Shown here piece by piece: positions 6,886 through 13,858 of a stretch of DNA of 20,905 bases (within the stretch, counting starts at the first letter, position 1; each line of letters begins with the position of its first letter). The stretch is taken from NCBI GenBank assembly GCA_002385605.1, contig DGDU01000008.1:30962-51866 (forward strand), given 5' to 3'. The translations under genes and the position numbers were made by a program. The DNA comes from Christensenella sp. UBA3944 (lineage in GTDB: Bacteria; Bacillota; Clostridia; Christensenellales; DTU072). A model generated the notes under the pieces. That model was not told the origin of the DNA and searched no databases. It saw only the letters and a program-made list of their open reading frames with translations.

Positions 6886-7968
6886 TTATCTGTATCCCAC
6901 GCCTTCGAGGTAAGCGTCAAGTACGGCCACCGCCACCGCGCTTGTCACGACGATGTTGGAGCGGGGCACCAGGCAGGCAACATGGTCTCCCTTTATCGAA
7001 ATGTCGACAATCCGGTTCTTTATGAAGTCCATCGTCTTAAGCGGCTGGCTTATCGAGGGGGTGGGCTTGAAGTCCGTCGTAATTATTATGGGCATTCCGT
7101 TGGTCATTCCGCCGTTTAAGCCGCCGTTATAGTTGGTCGCAGTCCTTACCTCTCCGTCGGGGCCCGCCACGAAGGGGTCGCTTACATCGCTTCCCAAAGC
7201 GTGCGAGAACATGTGCCCCAAACCGAACCCTACCGCTTTTACGGCGGGGATGGCAAAAAGTATGGAGGCTATTTTGCTTTCGAGGTTATCGAAGATGGGG
7301 CTTCCGAAGCCCGCGGGCATTCCGACAACGGCGGTTTCGACCGAGCCGCCCACAGAGTTGCCCGTAGCCTTTATGCCCATAAGCAAGGATACCATTTTCT
7401 TTCTTATGTCGGGCGATATTGTGGCAAGTGGGCTCGAATTCAGGCGTTCTATAAGAAGGGGCGGGATTTCGGCGCCGAACTTTTCGTCATAGATATCGCC
7501 TATGCACCTTATGTGCGACACGACCTCGATGCCCTTAGAGGCGAGATAATCGGCGCACATCGTGCCCAAAAACACCAGTGGCGCGGTTACCCTGCCCGAG
7601 CGGTGCCCGCCGCCGTTTAAGTCCGCCGCGCCTTTGTAGCGCATTTCGGCGGCGTAGTCGGCCTGCGAGGGGCGGGGTATGCCTTTCACGAATTCGGTTA
7701 CATTGTAATCTTTGTTTGGGAACAAGACGGTAATGGGCGCGCCGTTAGTGACGCCGTTGGTCACGCCGCTTACTATCTTGGGGCGCTCCTCCTCTTTGCG
7801 GGCCTTGTTGAAGTTGTTGCTTCCCTGCCTTAGCTTTAAGGCAAGCTTTATGCGGTCCATATTGACGGGAATGCCCGCCGGGAAGTTATGCAGGGTGCCG
7901 CCCACCATCTGCCCGTGCGATTCGCCGAAAAGCGATATTTGCAAGTTTTTACCCCAAACAGAGCTCAT
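6886..7968 (-). CDS. aroC: Chorismate synthase
   Basis: Last step of the shikimate pathway: anti-1,4-elimination of phosphate from EPSP to chorismate, needing reduced FMN. The N-terminal GKNLQISLFGESHGQ contains the signature GESHG with its essential His (His18), and GGGHRSGR, GLGHMFSHALGSDVSD and the conserved C-terminal SAVAVAVLDAYLE are recognisable. The family's usual RPGHAD is here RPSQAD, a His-to-Gln change worth noting. I chose the ATG at 7968 (360 residues) and not one further upstream at 8001: it has GGAGG four bases before it, it matches the family N-terminus, and the predicted transcription start (about 7993) would exclude the upstream codon. The gene heads an operon with the SDR gene downstream. 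Confidence 0.95.
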   Translation of the reverse strand: MSSVWGKNLQISLFGESHGQMVGGTLHNFPAGIPVNMDRIKLALKLRQGSNNFNKARKEEERPKIVSGVTNGVTNGAPITVLFPNKDYNVTEFVKGIPRPSQADYAAEMRYKGAADLNGGGHRSGRVTAPLVFLGTMCADYLASKGIEVVSHIRCIGDIYDEKFGAEIPPLLIERLNSSPLATISPDIRKKMVSLLMGIKATGNSVGGSVETAVVGMPAGFGSPIFDNLESKIASILFAIPAVKAVGFGLGHMFSHALGSDVSDPFVAGPDGEVRTATNYNGGLNGGMTNGMPIIITTDFKPTPSISQPLKTMDFIKNRIVDISIKGDHVACLVPRSNIVVTSAVAVAVLDAYLEGVGYR

Positions 7969-7999
7969 GATGCCTCCAATAGTTTCTAGTATCATAACC

Positions 8000-8028
8000 A
8001 TTATATATTTCGGGCGGGATTAAGTCAA
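8000..8028 (-). promoter_or_regulatory. Promoter of the aroC operon
   Basis: Reading the minus strand, TTGACT (8028-8023) and a perfect TATAAT (8005-8000) are 17 bases apart. The predicted start near 7993 fits the aroC start at 7968. It is back-to-back with the hydrolase promoter about 70 bases away. Confidence 0.75.
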
Positions 8029-8096
8029 TTGCGGGGTAACAAATCTTTTTTCGCCCCTTTCCGCCAACCCGCGAGCATTTCCCGACCCATATATTA

Positions 8097-8125
8097 TTGA
8101 CGCAAAGCCGTACGGGTGGTATAAT
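8097..8125 (+). promoter_or_regulatory. Promoter of the alpha/beta-hydrolase gene
   Basis: TTGACG at 8097-8102, a 17-base spacer and a perfect TATAAT at 8120-8125; the gene follows at 8153 with GAGGT at 8142-8146. Confidence 0.75.
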
Positions 8126-8152
8126 TTAGCAAACAAACAGCGAGGTAAAGTT

Positions 8153-9001
8153 ATGAGTTATGATATAGGGGAGCAAAGCGTATTTTACGACCTGCCTTTC
8201 GGGGAGCACGAGCGCCACAAGCTGGATATTTTCCTTCCGCAAAGCCTTAATTCGATAGAGAAGAAACTGCCCTTCTTTGTGCTTATTCACGGAGGGGGCT
8301 GGACGCGCGGCGACAAGTCCAGGTACCACAACTTCGCAAGATTCCTTAATTCAAAGGGCTACGCCGCCGTATGCGTCTCCTACAGGCTTCTCAATATGGG
8401 CTCGGACTGCGAAGGCATCATGTCCGACATCCACGCGGGCATGAATTTCATTAAAGAAAACGGCGGCAAATATATGCTCGACACCGAAAAAACCGCCCTG
8501 GTCGGCAACTCGGCGGGCGGGCATGTCGCCCTGCTGTACGGCTACAAAATGAAGGAAGCAAGCCCCATAAAGATAGCCTTTATTATCTCCGAGGTCGGGC
8601 CGACCGATTTCTGCGACCCCTCTTTCTTCGAGAACTGCCCCGACGAGGTATTGCACAACAGGCTGTGGCTTGTTTCCGCCCTGACGGGCGAACCGGTGAG
8701 CCCCGAGCTTGTTTTCTCGGGCAACTTCCCCGAGTCGGTGCTCAGGATTTCTCCCATAAACTATGTCGATAAGGATTTCCCGCCCACAATTTTAGAGTAC
8801 GGCATGGAGGATCCCGTGGTGCCGTACACCAACGGCGAGAGGCTGTTCAAAAAGCTGAGGGAAACCGACCCCGACGAAGCGCGCTCGCAGCTGATACTCT
8901 TCAGAAACTCGGGGCACGACTTAGCAAACGACGCCGAGGCCAAGGAAAGAAGCCTTGAGCTTCTCGACATCTTCTCGGCAAGATACCTTCCCCTTCCTTA
9001 A
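8153..9001 (+). CDS. Alpha/beta-hydrolase, esterase/lipase (HGGG) type
   Basis: A 282-residue cytoplasmic serine hydrolase without signal peptide. The oxyanion-hole motif HGGGW is at 46-50, the nucleophile elbow GNSAG at 118-122 (Ser120), a likely acid Asp220 in GMEDPVVP, and His255 in NSGHDL, so a complete Ser-Asp-His triad is visible. The HGGG motif and the position of the elbow place it with the hormone-sensitive-lipase/BD-FAE-like carboxylesterases that act on small esters, such as acetyl or feruloyl groups of plant polysaccharides. The substrate cannot be read from the sequence. It appears to be a single-gene unit with its own promoter. A hairpin without a T-tract (9015-9038) follows and may end or stabilise the message. 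Confidence 0.9.
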   Translation: MSYDIGEQSVFYDLPFGEHERHKLDIFLPQSLNSIEKKLPFFVLIHGGGWTRGDKSRYHNFARFLNSKGYAAVCVSYRLLNMGSDCEGIMSDIHAGMNFIKENGGKYMLDTEKTALVGNSAGGHVALLYGYKMKEASPIKIAFIISEVGPTDFCDPSFFENCPDEVLHNRLWLVSALTGEPVSPELVFSGNFPESVLRISPINYVDKDFPPTILEYGMEDPVVPYTNGERLFKKLRETDPDEARSQLILFRNSGHDLANDAEAKERSLELLDIFSARYLPLP

Positions 9002-9014
9002 AAAACTTACCGCC

Positions 9015-9038
9015 AAATGCCCCGCGAAAGGGGTATTT
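9015..9038 (+). other. Hairpin after the hydrolase gene, no T-tract
   Basis: AAATGCCCC (9015-9023) pairs with GGGGTATTT (9030-9038) through a six-base loop, 9 bp including one G-U. It lacks a following T-run, so it is at best a weak or Rho-assisted terminator or an mRNA-stabilising stem, and it abuts the next promoter. Confidence 0.45.
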
Positions 9039-9050
9039 GAAGCGGGTTTA

Positions 9051-9059
9051 TGATATAAT
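9051..9059 (+). promoter_or_regulatory. Extended -10 promoter of the riboswitch transcript
   Basis: TGATATAAT gives a perfect -10 hexamer (9054-9059) preceded by TGn. No good -35 is found at 17 bases. Transcription would start near 9066, just before the first strand of the riboswitch P1 helix at 9073. Confidence 0.6.
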
Positions 9060-9072
9060 AAAATAAACAACA

Positions 9073-9221
9073 GCTTTCGGGCGACTTAATAAGTCTTAAT
9101 AGGGAAGCGCTTATTAGCCGCAGCCCCCGCTACTGTAGGAGAACGCGCGATTAGCCAATGTGCATTGCATGTGAAGGCCGCGCGGGGTTAACCATCCGAG
9201 CCAGGAGACCTGCCCAAAAGC
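9073..9221 (+). ncRNA. Cobalamin riboswitch aptamer
   Basis: Senses adenosyl- or other cobalamin in the nascent mRNA. The B12 box with GAGCCAGGAGACCTGCC (9198-9214), the conserved GCAGCCCCCGCTACTGTA (9120-9137) and TTAATAGGGAA (9096-9106) match the family core. P1 forms between 9073-9082 and 9212-9221 (10 positions, one mismatch), and CGCGCG strands near 9144-9149 and 9179-9184 fit a peripheral helix. The segment normally carrying the GGUGnAA loop is unusually short: only about 13 bases separate GGGAA from GCAGCCCC. Class is therefore uncertain, the riboswitch identity is not. Confidence 0.92.
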
Positions 9222-9231
9222 AAAAACTTAT

Positions 9232-9321
9232 CATCGCGGAGGGCGATGGGTAAGGCAAATTTACTGCCGATATTAGCGGTATTTACTTGCCTTTACGCGC
9301 CCTTTTGCGGGTGCTTTTTTT
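9232..9321 (+). terminator. Riboswitch expression platform with intrinsic terminator
   Basis: The terminator is GCGCCC (9297-9302) with GGGTGC (9309-9314), then seven T (9315-9321), just before the lipoprotein ribosome binding site. A competing antiterminator pairs GGAGGGCG (9238-9245) with CGCCCTTT (9298-9305). A third hairpin, CATCGC (9232-9237) with GCGATG (9243-9248), captures the antiterminator strand and would release the terminator. A longer stem 9250-9258/9287-9296 lies between. This is the layout of a transcriptional off switch in response to B12. Confidence 0.75.
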
Positions 9322-9332
9322 ACGGAGGCAGT

Positions 9333-9785
9333 ATGAAAAAAAGGTTTTTACTTATCGCCGCGCTTGCTTTAATAGCCGTGTTGTCGCTGTCCCTTCTTGC
9401 CGCCTGCGGCGAGGAAGAAGAGGGCGAAGCCGAATGCGTAATTATTTTTGCCGACAGCGAAAACAACATTGTCGCCGAGTACAAGCTTACCACAACGCAG
9501 AAACACCTCGAAGGAGCCTTAAGGGAGCTTGACGAGAAGGAAGCCTCGCTTGCCATAACAAACAACAGCGGCTATATCGAGGGCTTCGCCTGCAACGGCA
9601 CGGTCTACGGAAGCGCCGCCCGAAACGAGTATGCCCTGCTTTTCTGTGATGACGAGCAATACACAAATCCCGTATGGGGCACAATAGAGTTAAACGGGAA
9701 AACTTACGCCTCGGCGGCAGTCGGGGCGGCAGACCTTCCCGTAAAAAACGGCGGGACTTATGTTATAGCAATCCGCGCTTTTTAA
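9333..9785 (+). CDS. Small lipoprotein, probable DUF4430 (transcobalamin-like) type
   Basis: A 150-residue secreted lipoprotein. Signal sequence 1-24 ends in the lipobox LLAAC, with lipidated Cys25 followed by an acidic linker. The ATG at 9333 is preceded by GGAGG (9324-9328) after the riboswitch terminator; a further in-frame ATG at 9246 lies inside the switch hairpin and would displace the signal peptide, so I reject it. The body has an alternating beta pattern and ends in WGTIELNGKTYASAAVGA, ADLPVKNGGTYVIAIRAF. This resembles the C-terminus of DUF4430 domains, which occur in transcobalamin-like proteins; the resemblance is from memory and moderate. Being first under a cobalamin riboswitch and next to an ECF S component suggests it captures cobalamin at the cell surface. 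Three further cysteines are present. Confidence 0.8.
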   Translation: MKKRFLLIAALALIAVLSLSLLAACGEEEEGEAECVIIFADSENNIVAEYKLTTTQKHLEGALRELDEKEASLAITNNSGYIEGFACNGTVYGSAARNEYALLFCDDEQYTNPVWGTIELNGKTYASAAVGAADLPVKNGGTYVIAIRAF

Positions 9786-9790
9786 CCGTA

Positions 9791-10345
9791 ATGAAAGCTA
9801 AAAGAACGCTAAAAACCATGGCGCTTACGGGGCTTGTGGCGGCGTCGCTCACCGCCGCCAAGCTCGCGCTTATGTTTATCCCGAATATCGAAGCGGTTAC
9901 GCTTCTCATAATGGTCTATACCGTCGCTTTCGGGCACAGGGTTTCGCTTCCCGCGACGGTTGTGTTTGTAAGCGTCGAAATGCTCATTTTCGGCATAAAC
10001 ACCTGGGTTGTGTCCTACTACATCCATTGGTGCGCCTTAGCCGTCGTGACCGCCGCCGCCTCGCGGCTGTTTAAGCCAAACCTCATAACCTTAACCGCGG
10101 TGGCTGTTATTATGACGGCGCTCTTCGGCGTGCTTACAACGCTTGTGGACACGCTGTTCGCGAGCAACATCTCTCAAATCGATTTCGGCAAATACTTCGC
10201 CCTGCTTTATGTACGCGGCATCCCCTTTTACGCCGTGCATACGGTATCCAACGGCGTAATGGCGGTTATTTTCTCCGCCCCGCTCATCAGGGTTTCGGAA
10301 AGGCTTAAGGCGGCTTATTTCGGCGGCGAGGGAAAAATCGTTTGA
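9791..10345 (+). CDS. ECF transporter S component, probably cobalamin-specific
   Basis: A 184-residue integral membrane protein with about five to six hydrophobic segments and a basic N-terminus (MKAKRTLK), the size and shape of the substrate-binding S component of energy-coupling-factor vitamin importers. It lies five bases after the lipoprotein stop and under the cobalamin riboswitch, so the likely substrate is cobalamin or a precursor, comparable in role to CbrT; the sequence alone does not prove this. I chose the ATG at 9791: upstream codons in this frame run through the lipoprotein gene and would add a soluble basic extension. There is no recognisable ribosome binding site, so translation is probably coupled to the lipoprotein gene. 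The energising subunits are encoded directly downstream. Confidence 0.82.
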   Translation: MKAKRTLKTMALTGLVAASLTAAKLALMFIPNIEAVTLLIMVYTVAFGHRVSLPATVVFVSVEMLIFGINTWVVSYYIHWCALAVVTAAASRLFKPNLITLTAVAVIMTALFGVLTTLVDTLFASNISQIDFGKYFALLYVRGIPFYAVHTVSNGVMAVIFSAPLIRVSERLKAAYFGGEGKIV

Positions 10346-10370
10346 GTTTTTGCCATAAATAGGATATACT
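10342..10370 (+). promoter_or_regulatory. Candidate internal promoter of ecfA1A2T-truA
   Basis: TTGAGT (10342-10347), a 17-base spacer and TATACT (10365-10370) lie across the end of the S-component gene and the 75-base gap before ecfA1. It would let the shared energising module be made when the riboswitch is off. Confidence 0.55.
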
Positions 10371-10420
10371 TAACTAAATAAAACGCGCGCGGCGCTAAAA
10401 CTAACATCGAGGATAAATTT

Positions 10421-11251
10421 TTGGGAATCATCGAACTAAAAAATGTTTCCTTCGATTACGAAAGCGATAACACGCTTTCCAGGGGGGTAAAAAATCTCAG
10501 CCTTACGATAGAAAAGGGCAGCTTCGTTGTACTGCTCGGGCACAACGGAAGCGGCAAGTCCACTCTTGCCAAGCTTCTAAACGGATTTTTGCTCCCGGGC
10601 GAAGGCGATGTTTTTATAAACGGCATAAACACAAAAGAAAAGGAAAGGATTTTTGAAATCCGTACCAAGGTGGGGCTTGTTTTCCAAAACCCCGACAACC
10701 AGATGGTGGCAAGCATAATAGAGGACGACCTCGCCTTCGGCCCCGAGAATTTAGGCGTCCCCCGCGACGAAATCATTAAGCGTGTAGACTGGGCTTTAGA
10801 CGCCGTAAAGATGAGCGAATACCGCTCGGGCACGCCGTACAAGCTTTCGGGCGGGCAGAAGCAAAGGATAGCCATAGCCGCCATTCTCGCCATGCTTCCC
10901 GAAATCCTCATCCTGGACGAAGCGACCGCCATGCTCGACCCCCGCGGCAGGGCCGAGGTTATGGAAACGGCAAAGCGCCTCAACAAAGAAAACAAAATGA
11001 CCGTCATCCACATCACCCACTACATGGACGAGGCGATAGACGCCGACGAGGTTATAGTGCTAAACGACGGCGAGATAGCGATTCAGGGATCGCCCGAATT
11101 TGTTTTCGGGCATCCCGAAATAATAAAGGAAGCCGGGCTGGAGCTTCCCACGGCGACAAAGGTCGCGGGCTTGCTAAGGGAAAAGGGCTTCGACATTCCC
11201 CTTGTTTTGAGGGACGAGGAACTAGCGGAGGCTGTATGTCAGTTGAGATAA
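10421..11251 (+). CDS. ecfA1: ECF transporter ATPase A1
   Basis: One of the two cytoplasmic ABC ATPases that energise ECF-type vitamin and metal importers. Walker A GHNGSGKST (40-48), Q-loop Gln89 in VFQNPDNQM, signature LSGGQ (142-146), Walker B with Asp166-Glu167 in ILILDEAT and switch His200 are all present. The FQNPDNQM Q-loop is characteristic of EcfA1. The start is TTG at 10421, with GAGGA at 10408-10412 eight bases upstream and the family N-terminus (IIELKNVSFDYE) following at once; no ATG alternative exists nearby. It overlaps ecfA2 by 16 bases. The order ecfA1-ecfA2-ecfT-truA-rplM-rpsI is the conserved Firmicute arrangement of the general (group II) ECF module shared by several S components. 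Confidence 0.95.
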   Translation: MGIIELKNVSFDYESDNTLSRGVKNLSLTIEKGSFVVLLGHNGSGKSTLAKLLNGFLLPGEGDVFINGINTKEKERIFEIRTKVGLVFQNPDNQMVASIIEDDLAFGPENLGVPRDEIIKRVDWALDAVKMSEYRSGTPYKLSGGQKQRIAIAAILAMLPEILILDEATAMLDPRGRAEVMETAKRLNKENKMTVIHITHYMDEAIDADEVIVLNDGEIAIQGSPEFVFGHPEIIKEAGLELPTATKVAGLLREKGFDIPLVLRDEELAEAVCQLR

Positions 11252-12093
11252 AAAACCTTTCATACACCTATTCCGTGGGCTCGCCCTTCCAGAAAGACGC
11301 CCTTCACGGCATATCCGTGACTATAAACGAGGGCGAAATGGTGGGCATTATCGGCTCGACGGGAAGCGGCAAGTCAACGCTTGTCCAGCACATCAACGGG
11401 CTTATAAAGCTGACCTCGGGAAGCATAAAGGTATACGATATAGACCTCACCGCCAAAAAGCCCGACCTTAAGCGCCTGCGCTCCATGGTGGGTATGCTGT
11501 TCCAGTACCCCGAATACCAGCTGTTCGAGGAAACCGTCCTTAAGGATGTCGCTTTCGGGCCAATGAACTTCGGGGCTACAAAAGAGGAAGCCTTAGCCGC
11601 CGCCGAGGAGGCTATCCGCCTCGTGGGGCTCGACTTCGACGAAGTAAAGGACAAATCCCCCTTTGAGCTTTCGGGCGGCGAAAAAAGAAGGGCGGCGATA
11701 GCCGGCGTTATCGCCAGCAAACCCAAAATTCTTGTCCTGGACGAGCCCACGGCGGGGCTTGACCCCATCGGAAAGCGAGAGATTTTAAACCTCATTTTGT
11801 CCCTCAAAAAAGCCTTCGTCAAGACGGTTATAATGATAAGCCACAACATGGACGAAATCGCCGAATTCTGCGGCAGGGTGCTTGTGCTGAGCGAAGGCCG
11901 GCTTATCGCCGACTGCACCCCCGCCGAGCTTTTCGAAAAAGAATATTCCCTCGAGGGCACGGGGCTCACGCTCCCCCACACCGTAAACATAAAGCGCCTG
12001 CTCGGGCAAAAAGGTCTTTCGCTTAAGGGCGACACGCTTTCGGCTCCCGCGCTTGCCGACGCCATAGCCGAGGCGCTAAGGAGGCGGGTATGA
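11236..12093 (+). CDS. ecfA2: ECF transporter ATPase A2
   Basis: Second ABC ATPase of the ECF module, forming a heterodimer with EcfA1. Walker A GSTGSGKST (40-48), Q-loop Gln90 in LFQYPEYQLF (the EcfA2 form), LSGGE (145-149), Walker B Asp169-Glu170 in LVLDEPTAGLDP and His203 are intact. Length 285 is typical. ATG at 11236 has GGAGG inside the end of ecfA1. The 3' end overlaps ecfT by four bases (ATGA), so the three genes are translationally coupled. Confidence 0.95.
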   Translation: MSVEIKNLSYTYSVGSPFQKDALHGISVTINEGEMVGIIGSTGSGKSTLVQHINGLIKLTSGSIKVYDIDLTAKKPDLKRLRSMVGMLFQYPEYQLFEETVLKDVAFGPMNFGATKEEALAAAEEAIRLVGLDFDEVKDKSPFELSGGEKRRAAIAGVIASKPKILVLDEPTAGLDPIGKREILNLILSLKKAFVKTVIMISHNMDEIAEFCGRVLVLSEGRLIADCTPAELFEKEYSLEGTGLTLPHTVNIKRLLGQKGLSLKGDTLSAPALADAIAEALRRRV

Positions 12094-12926
12094 GCAGAGA
12101 TATTACCTTCGGGCAGTTCTACCCCGCAAACTCCTTTGTCCATAAGATGGACCCGAGGGCCAAGCTCGTTCTTGTTATAGCCTACATCGTGGCGGTGTTT
12201 CTCGTAAAATCGCTTTACAGCTATATCGCCATCGCCGTATTTCTTATCGCGGCGGTTTTGGGCTCCCGAGTGCCCGTAAAAAGCGTCCTTAAAAGCGTAA
12301 GAGGCATACTGGTTATAGTCATACTGACCGCCATCCTCAACATCTTTTTCTTCAGCGGCGGCGAGCGTGTGCTCTTCAGCTGGTGGAAGATAAAGATTAC
12401 CGTAGAGGCGCTGCTGTTTGCCCTGCACATGGCGCTAAGGCTTATCTTTTTGGTTATAGGCACCACCCTTCTCACCCTCACCACAACGCCCATGAACCTC
12501 ACCGACGGCATGGAAAGCCTTATGTCGCCCTTAAAGCTCATCAAGGTACCCGTCCATGACCTCGCCATAATAATGAGCATAGCTCTCCGTTTTATCCCCA
12601 TCCTCATTGAGGAGGTGGATAAGATTATGCTTGCCCAGAAGGCGCGCGGCGCCGACTTCGAGAGCGGGGGCCTTATCAAGCGGGCAAAAGCTCTGCTTCC
12701 CGTACTTATTCCCCTGTTTATATCAGCTTTCAGGCGCGCCGACGAACTCGCCCTCGCCCTGGACGCCCGCTGCTACAACGCCACCCCCAAACGCACAAAG
12801 TATAAAGTTCTCAAACTCGGCTGGAGGGACGCCGTGGGCGTAATAATCCTGGCAATCCTTATCGCGGCGATAGCCGCAGTAAACGCCTCTTTCTGGGGGC
12901 TGTTCGGTTTTTCGTTTGGCGTATGA
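12090..12926 (+). CDS. ecfT: ECF transporter transmembrane coupling protein EcfT
   Basis: Membrane subunit that couples the ATPase pair to exchangeable S components. It is 278 residues with several hydrophobic helices and the two coupling-helix motifs Ala-Arg-Gly at 185-187 (QKARGADF) and Ala-Arg-Cys at 226-228 (LDARCYN); the ARC form of the second motif is common in Firmicutes. It overlaps ecfA2 and truA by four bases each, so it is in the middle of a tightly coupled operon. Confidence 0.94.
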   Translation: MSRDITFGQFYPANSFVHKMDPRAKLVLVIAYIVAVFLVKSLYSYIAIAVFLIAAVLGSRVPVKSVLKSVRGILVIVILTAILNIFFFSGGERVLFSWWKIKITVEALLFALHMALRLIFLVIGTTLLTLTTTPMNLTDGMESLMSPLKLIKVPVHDLAIIMSIALRFIPILIEEVDKIMLAQKARGADFESGGLIKRAKALLPVLIPLFISAFRRADELALALDARCYNATPKRTKYKVLKLGWRDAVGVIILAILIAAIAAVNASFWGLFGFSFGV

Positions 12927-13657
12927 GATACAAAATAACCGTCGAATACTTCGGTAAGAATTACAGCGGATGGCAAACCCAAAAGAACGGCATAGGCATA
13001 CAGCATGTGCTGGAGTCCGCCCTTTCGGAGCTTTTAGCGCAGCCCGTAAAGGTTGTGGGAAGCGGCAGGACGGACGCGGGGGTACACGCCATGGGGCAGG
13101 TGGCGCACTTCGACGCCCAAACCCCCATCCCGCCCGAAAAGATTGCCTTCGCCGCCAACACCGTTCTCCCCGAGGACATAAAGATAAAAAGCTGCGAGCC
13201 GGCCCCGCCCGACTTTCACGCGCAGTACGGCGCAAAGAGAAAAACCTACCTTTACAAAACCTATGTTTCGCGCTCGGCAAGCCCCCTTCGCGACAGCCAT
13301 TACGCACAAATAATCCCGCCCGTAGACATAGAGGCCATGCGGCGAAGCGCCAAAGCCCTTATAGGGAAACACGATTTTATAGCCTTTTCGGCAAGCGGAA
13401 GGACAGTAAAAACGACGGTAAGGGAAATCTACCGCCTCGATATAACAGAAAACGGCGACGAGATTTATTTCGAAATCGAAGGCAACGGCTTTTTATACAA
13501 CATGGTGCGCATAATAGTGGGCACCCTCGTTTATGTGGGCAAGGGAAAGCTTCCCGAATCAATAACAGAGGAAATGCTTGCCTCGGGCAGCCGCGTAACG
13601 GGCGGCAAAACCTTTCCGCCCCAGGGGCTGTACCTTAAAGATGTAACCTATCAATAA
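12923..13657 (+). CDS. truA: tRNA pseudouridine synthase A (positions 38-40)
   Basis: Converts uridine to pseudouridine at positions 38, 39 and 40 in the anticodon arm of tRNAs. The catalytic Asp51 lies in GSGRTDAGVHAMGQ, the invariant TruA motif; GNGFLYNMVRIIVGTL near the C-terminus is also characteristic. Length 244 is normal. It overlaps ecfT by four bases. No clear intrinsic terminator follows: the 85 bases to the rplM promoter contain only weak AT-rich symmetry and a tandem ATGCTAA (13720 and 13732). Confidence 0.96.
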   Translation: MRYKITVEYFGKNYSGWQTQKNGIGIQHVLESALSELLAQPVKVVGSGRTDAGVHAMGQVAHFDAQTPIPPEKIAFAANTVLPEDIKIKSCEPAPPDFHAQYGAKRKTYLYKTYVSRSASPLRDSHYAQIIPPVDIEAMRRSAKALIGKHDFIAFSASGRTVKTTVREIYRLDITENGDEIYFEIEGNGFLYNMVRIIVGTLVYVGKGKLPESITEEMLASGSRVTGGKTFPPQGLYLKDVTYQ

Positions 13658-13742
13658 CCTTAAGCGAATTATCCATATCGGCCCGCAAATAACAAAAAAT
13701 CGGTTTAAGCTCAAAAAATATGCTAAAAATTATGCTAATCGA

Positions 13743-13771
13743 TTGACTTATTTTGGTTAATATAATATTAT
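13743..13771 (+). promoter_or_regulatory. Promoter of rplM-rpsI
   Basis: TTGACT (13743-13748) and TATTAT (13766-13771) with 17 bases between. A TATAAT at 13761 also exists but only 12 bases from that -35. The start near 13778 leaves a leader of about 80 bases. Confidence 0.65.
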
Positions 13772-13784
13772 ATTTAGGCGTTGC

Positions 13785-13817
13785 GCTGTTTTGCAGATAA
13801 ACAGCCCCGAAATCTGC
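13785..13817 (+). promoter_or_regulatory. Candidate pseudoknot in the rplM (L13) leader
   Basis: GCTGTTT (13785-13791) pairs with AAACAGC (13799-13805), and the loop sequence GCAGAT (13793-13798) pairs with ATCTGC (13812-13817). The pairings interleave as S1-S2-S1'-S2' with one base, none and six bases in the loops, which fits a compact H-type pseudoknot. L13 autoregulatory leaders are known in Firmicutes; whether this is one, or a different fold, needs comparative data. The ribosome binding site CGGAGGT follows at 13845-13851. Confidence 0.5.
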
Positions 13818-13858
13818 TTTACCGCCGCCACAAAGTTAACAAATCGGAGGTCTTTACC

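Noticed and set aside
7969..8001. Upstream ATG at 8001 as start of aroC
   Set aside because: It overlaps the promoter -10 and lies upstream of the expected transcription start; the family N-terminus begins at 7968.
9246..9332. Upstream ATG at 9246 as start of the lipoprotein
   Set aside because: It lies in the riboswitch antiterminator region, would add 29 residues before the signal peptide, and the ATG at 9333 has a well spaced GGAGG.
11304..12428. Long open frame on the minus strand (374 codons) across ecfA2 and ecfT
   Set aside because: It is antisense to two intact, motif-complete genes and shows low-complexity Ser/Pro-rich sequence; it follows from the C-rich codon bias.
13781..13858. 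TTG at 13781 as start of rplM
   Set aside because: The added 26 residues do not belong to L13 and are encoded by the leader structure; the ATG at 13859 has CGGAGGT.
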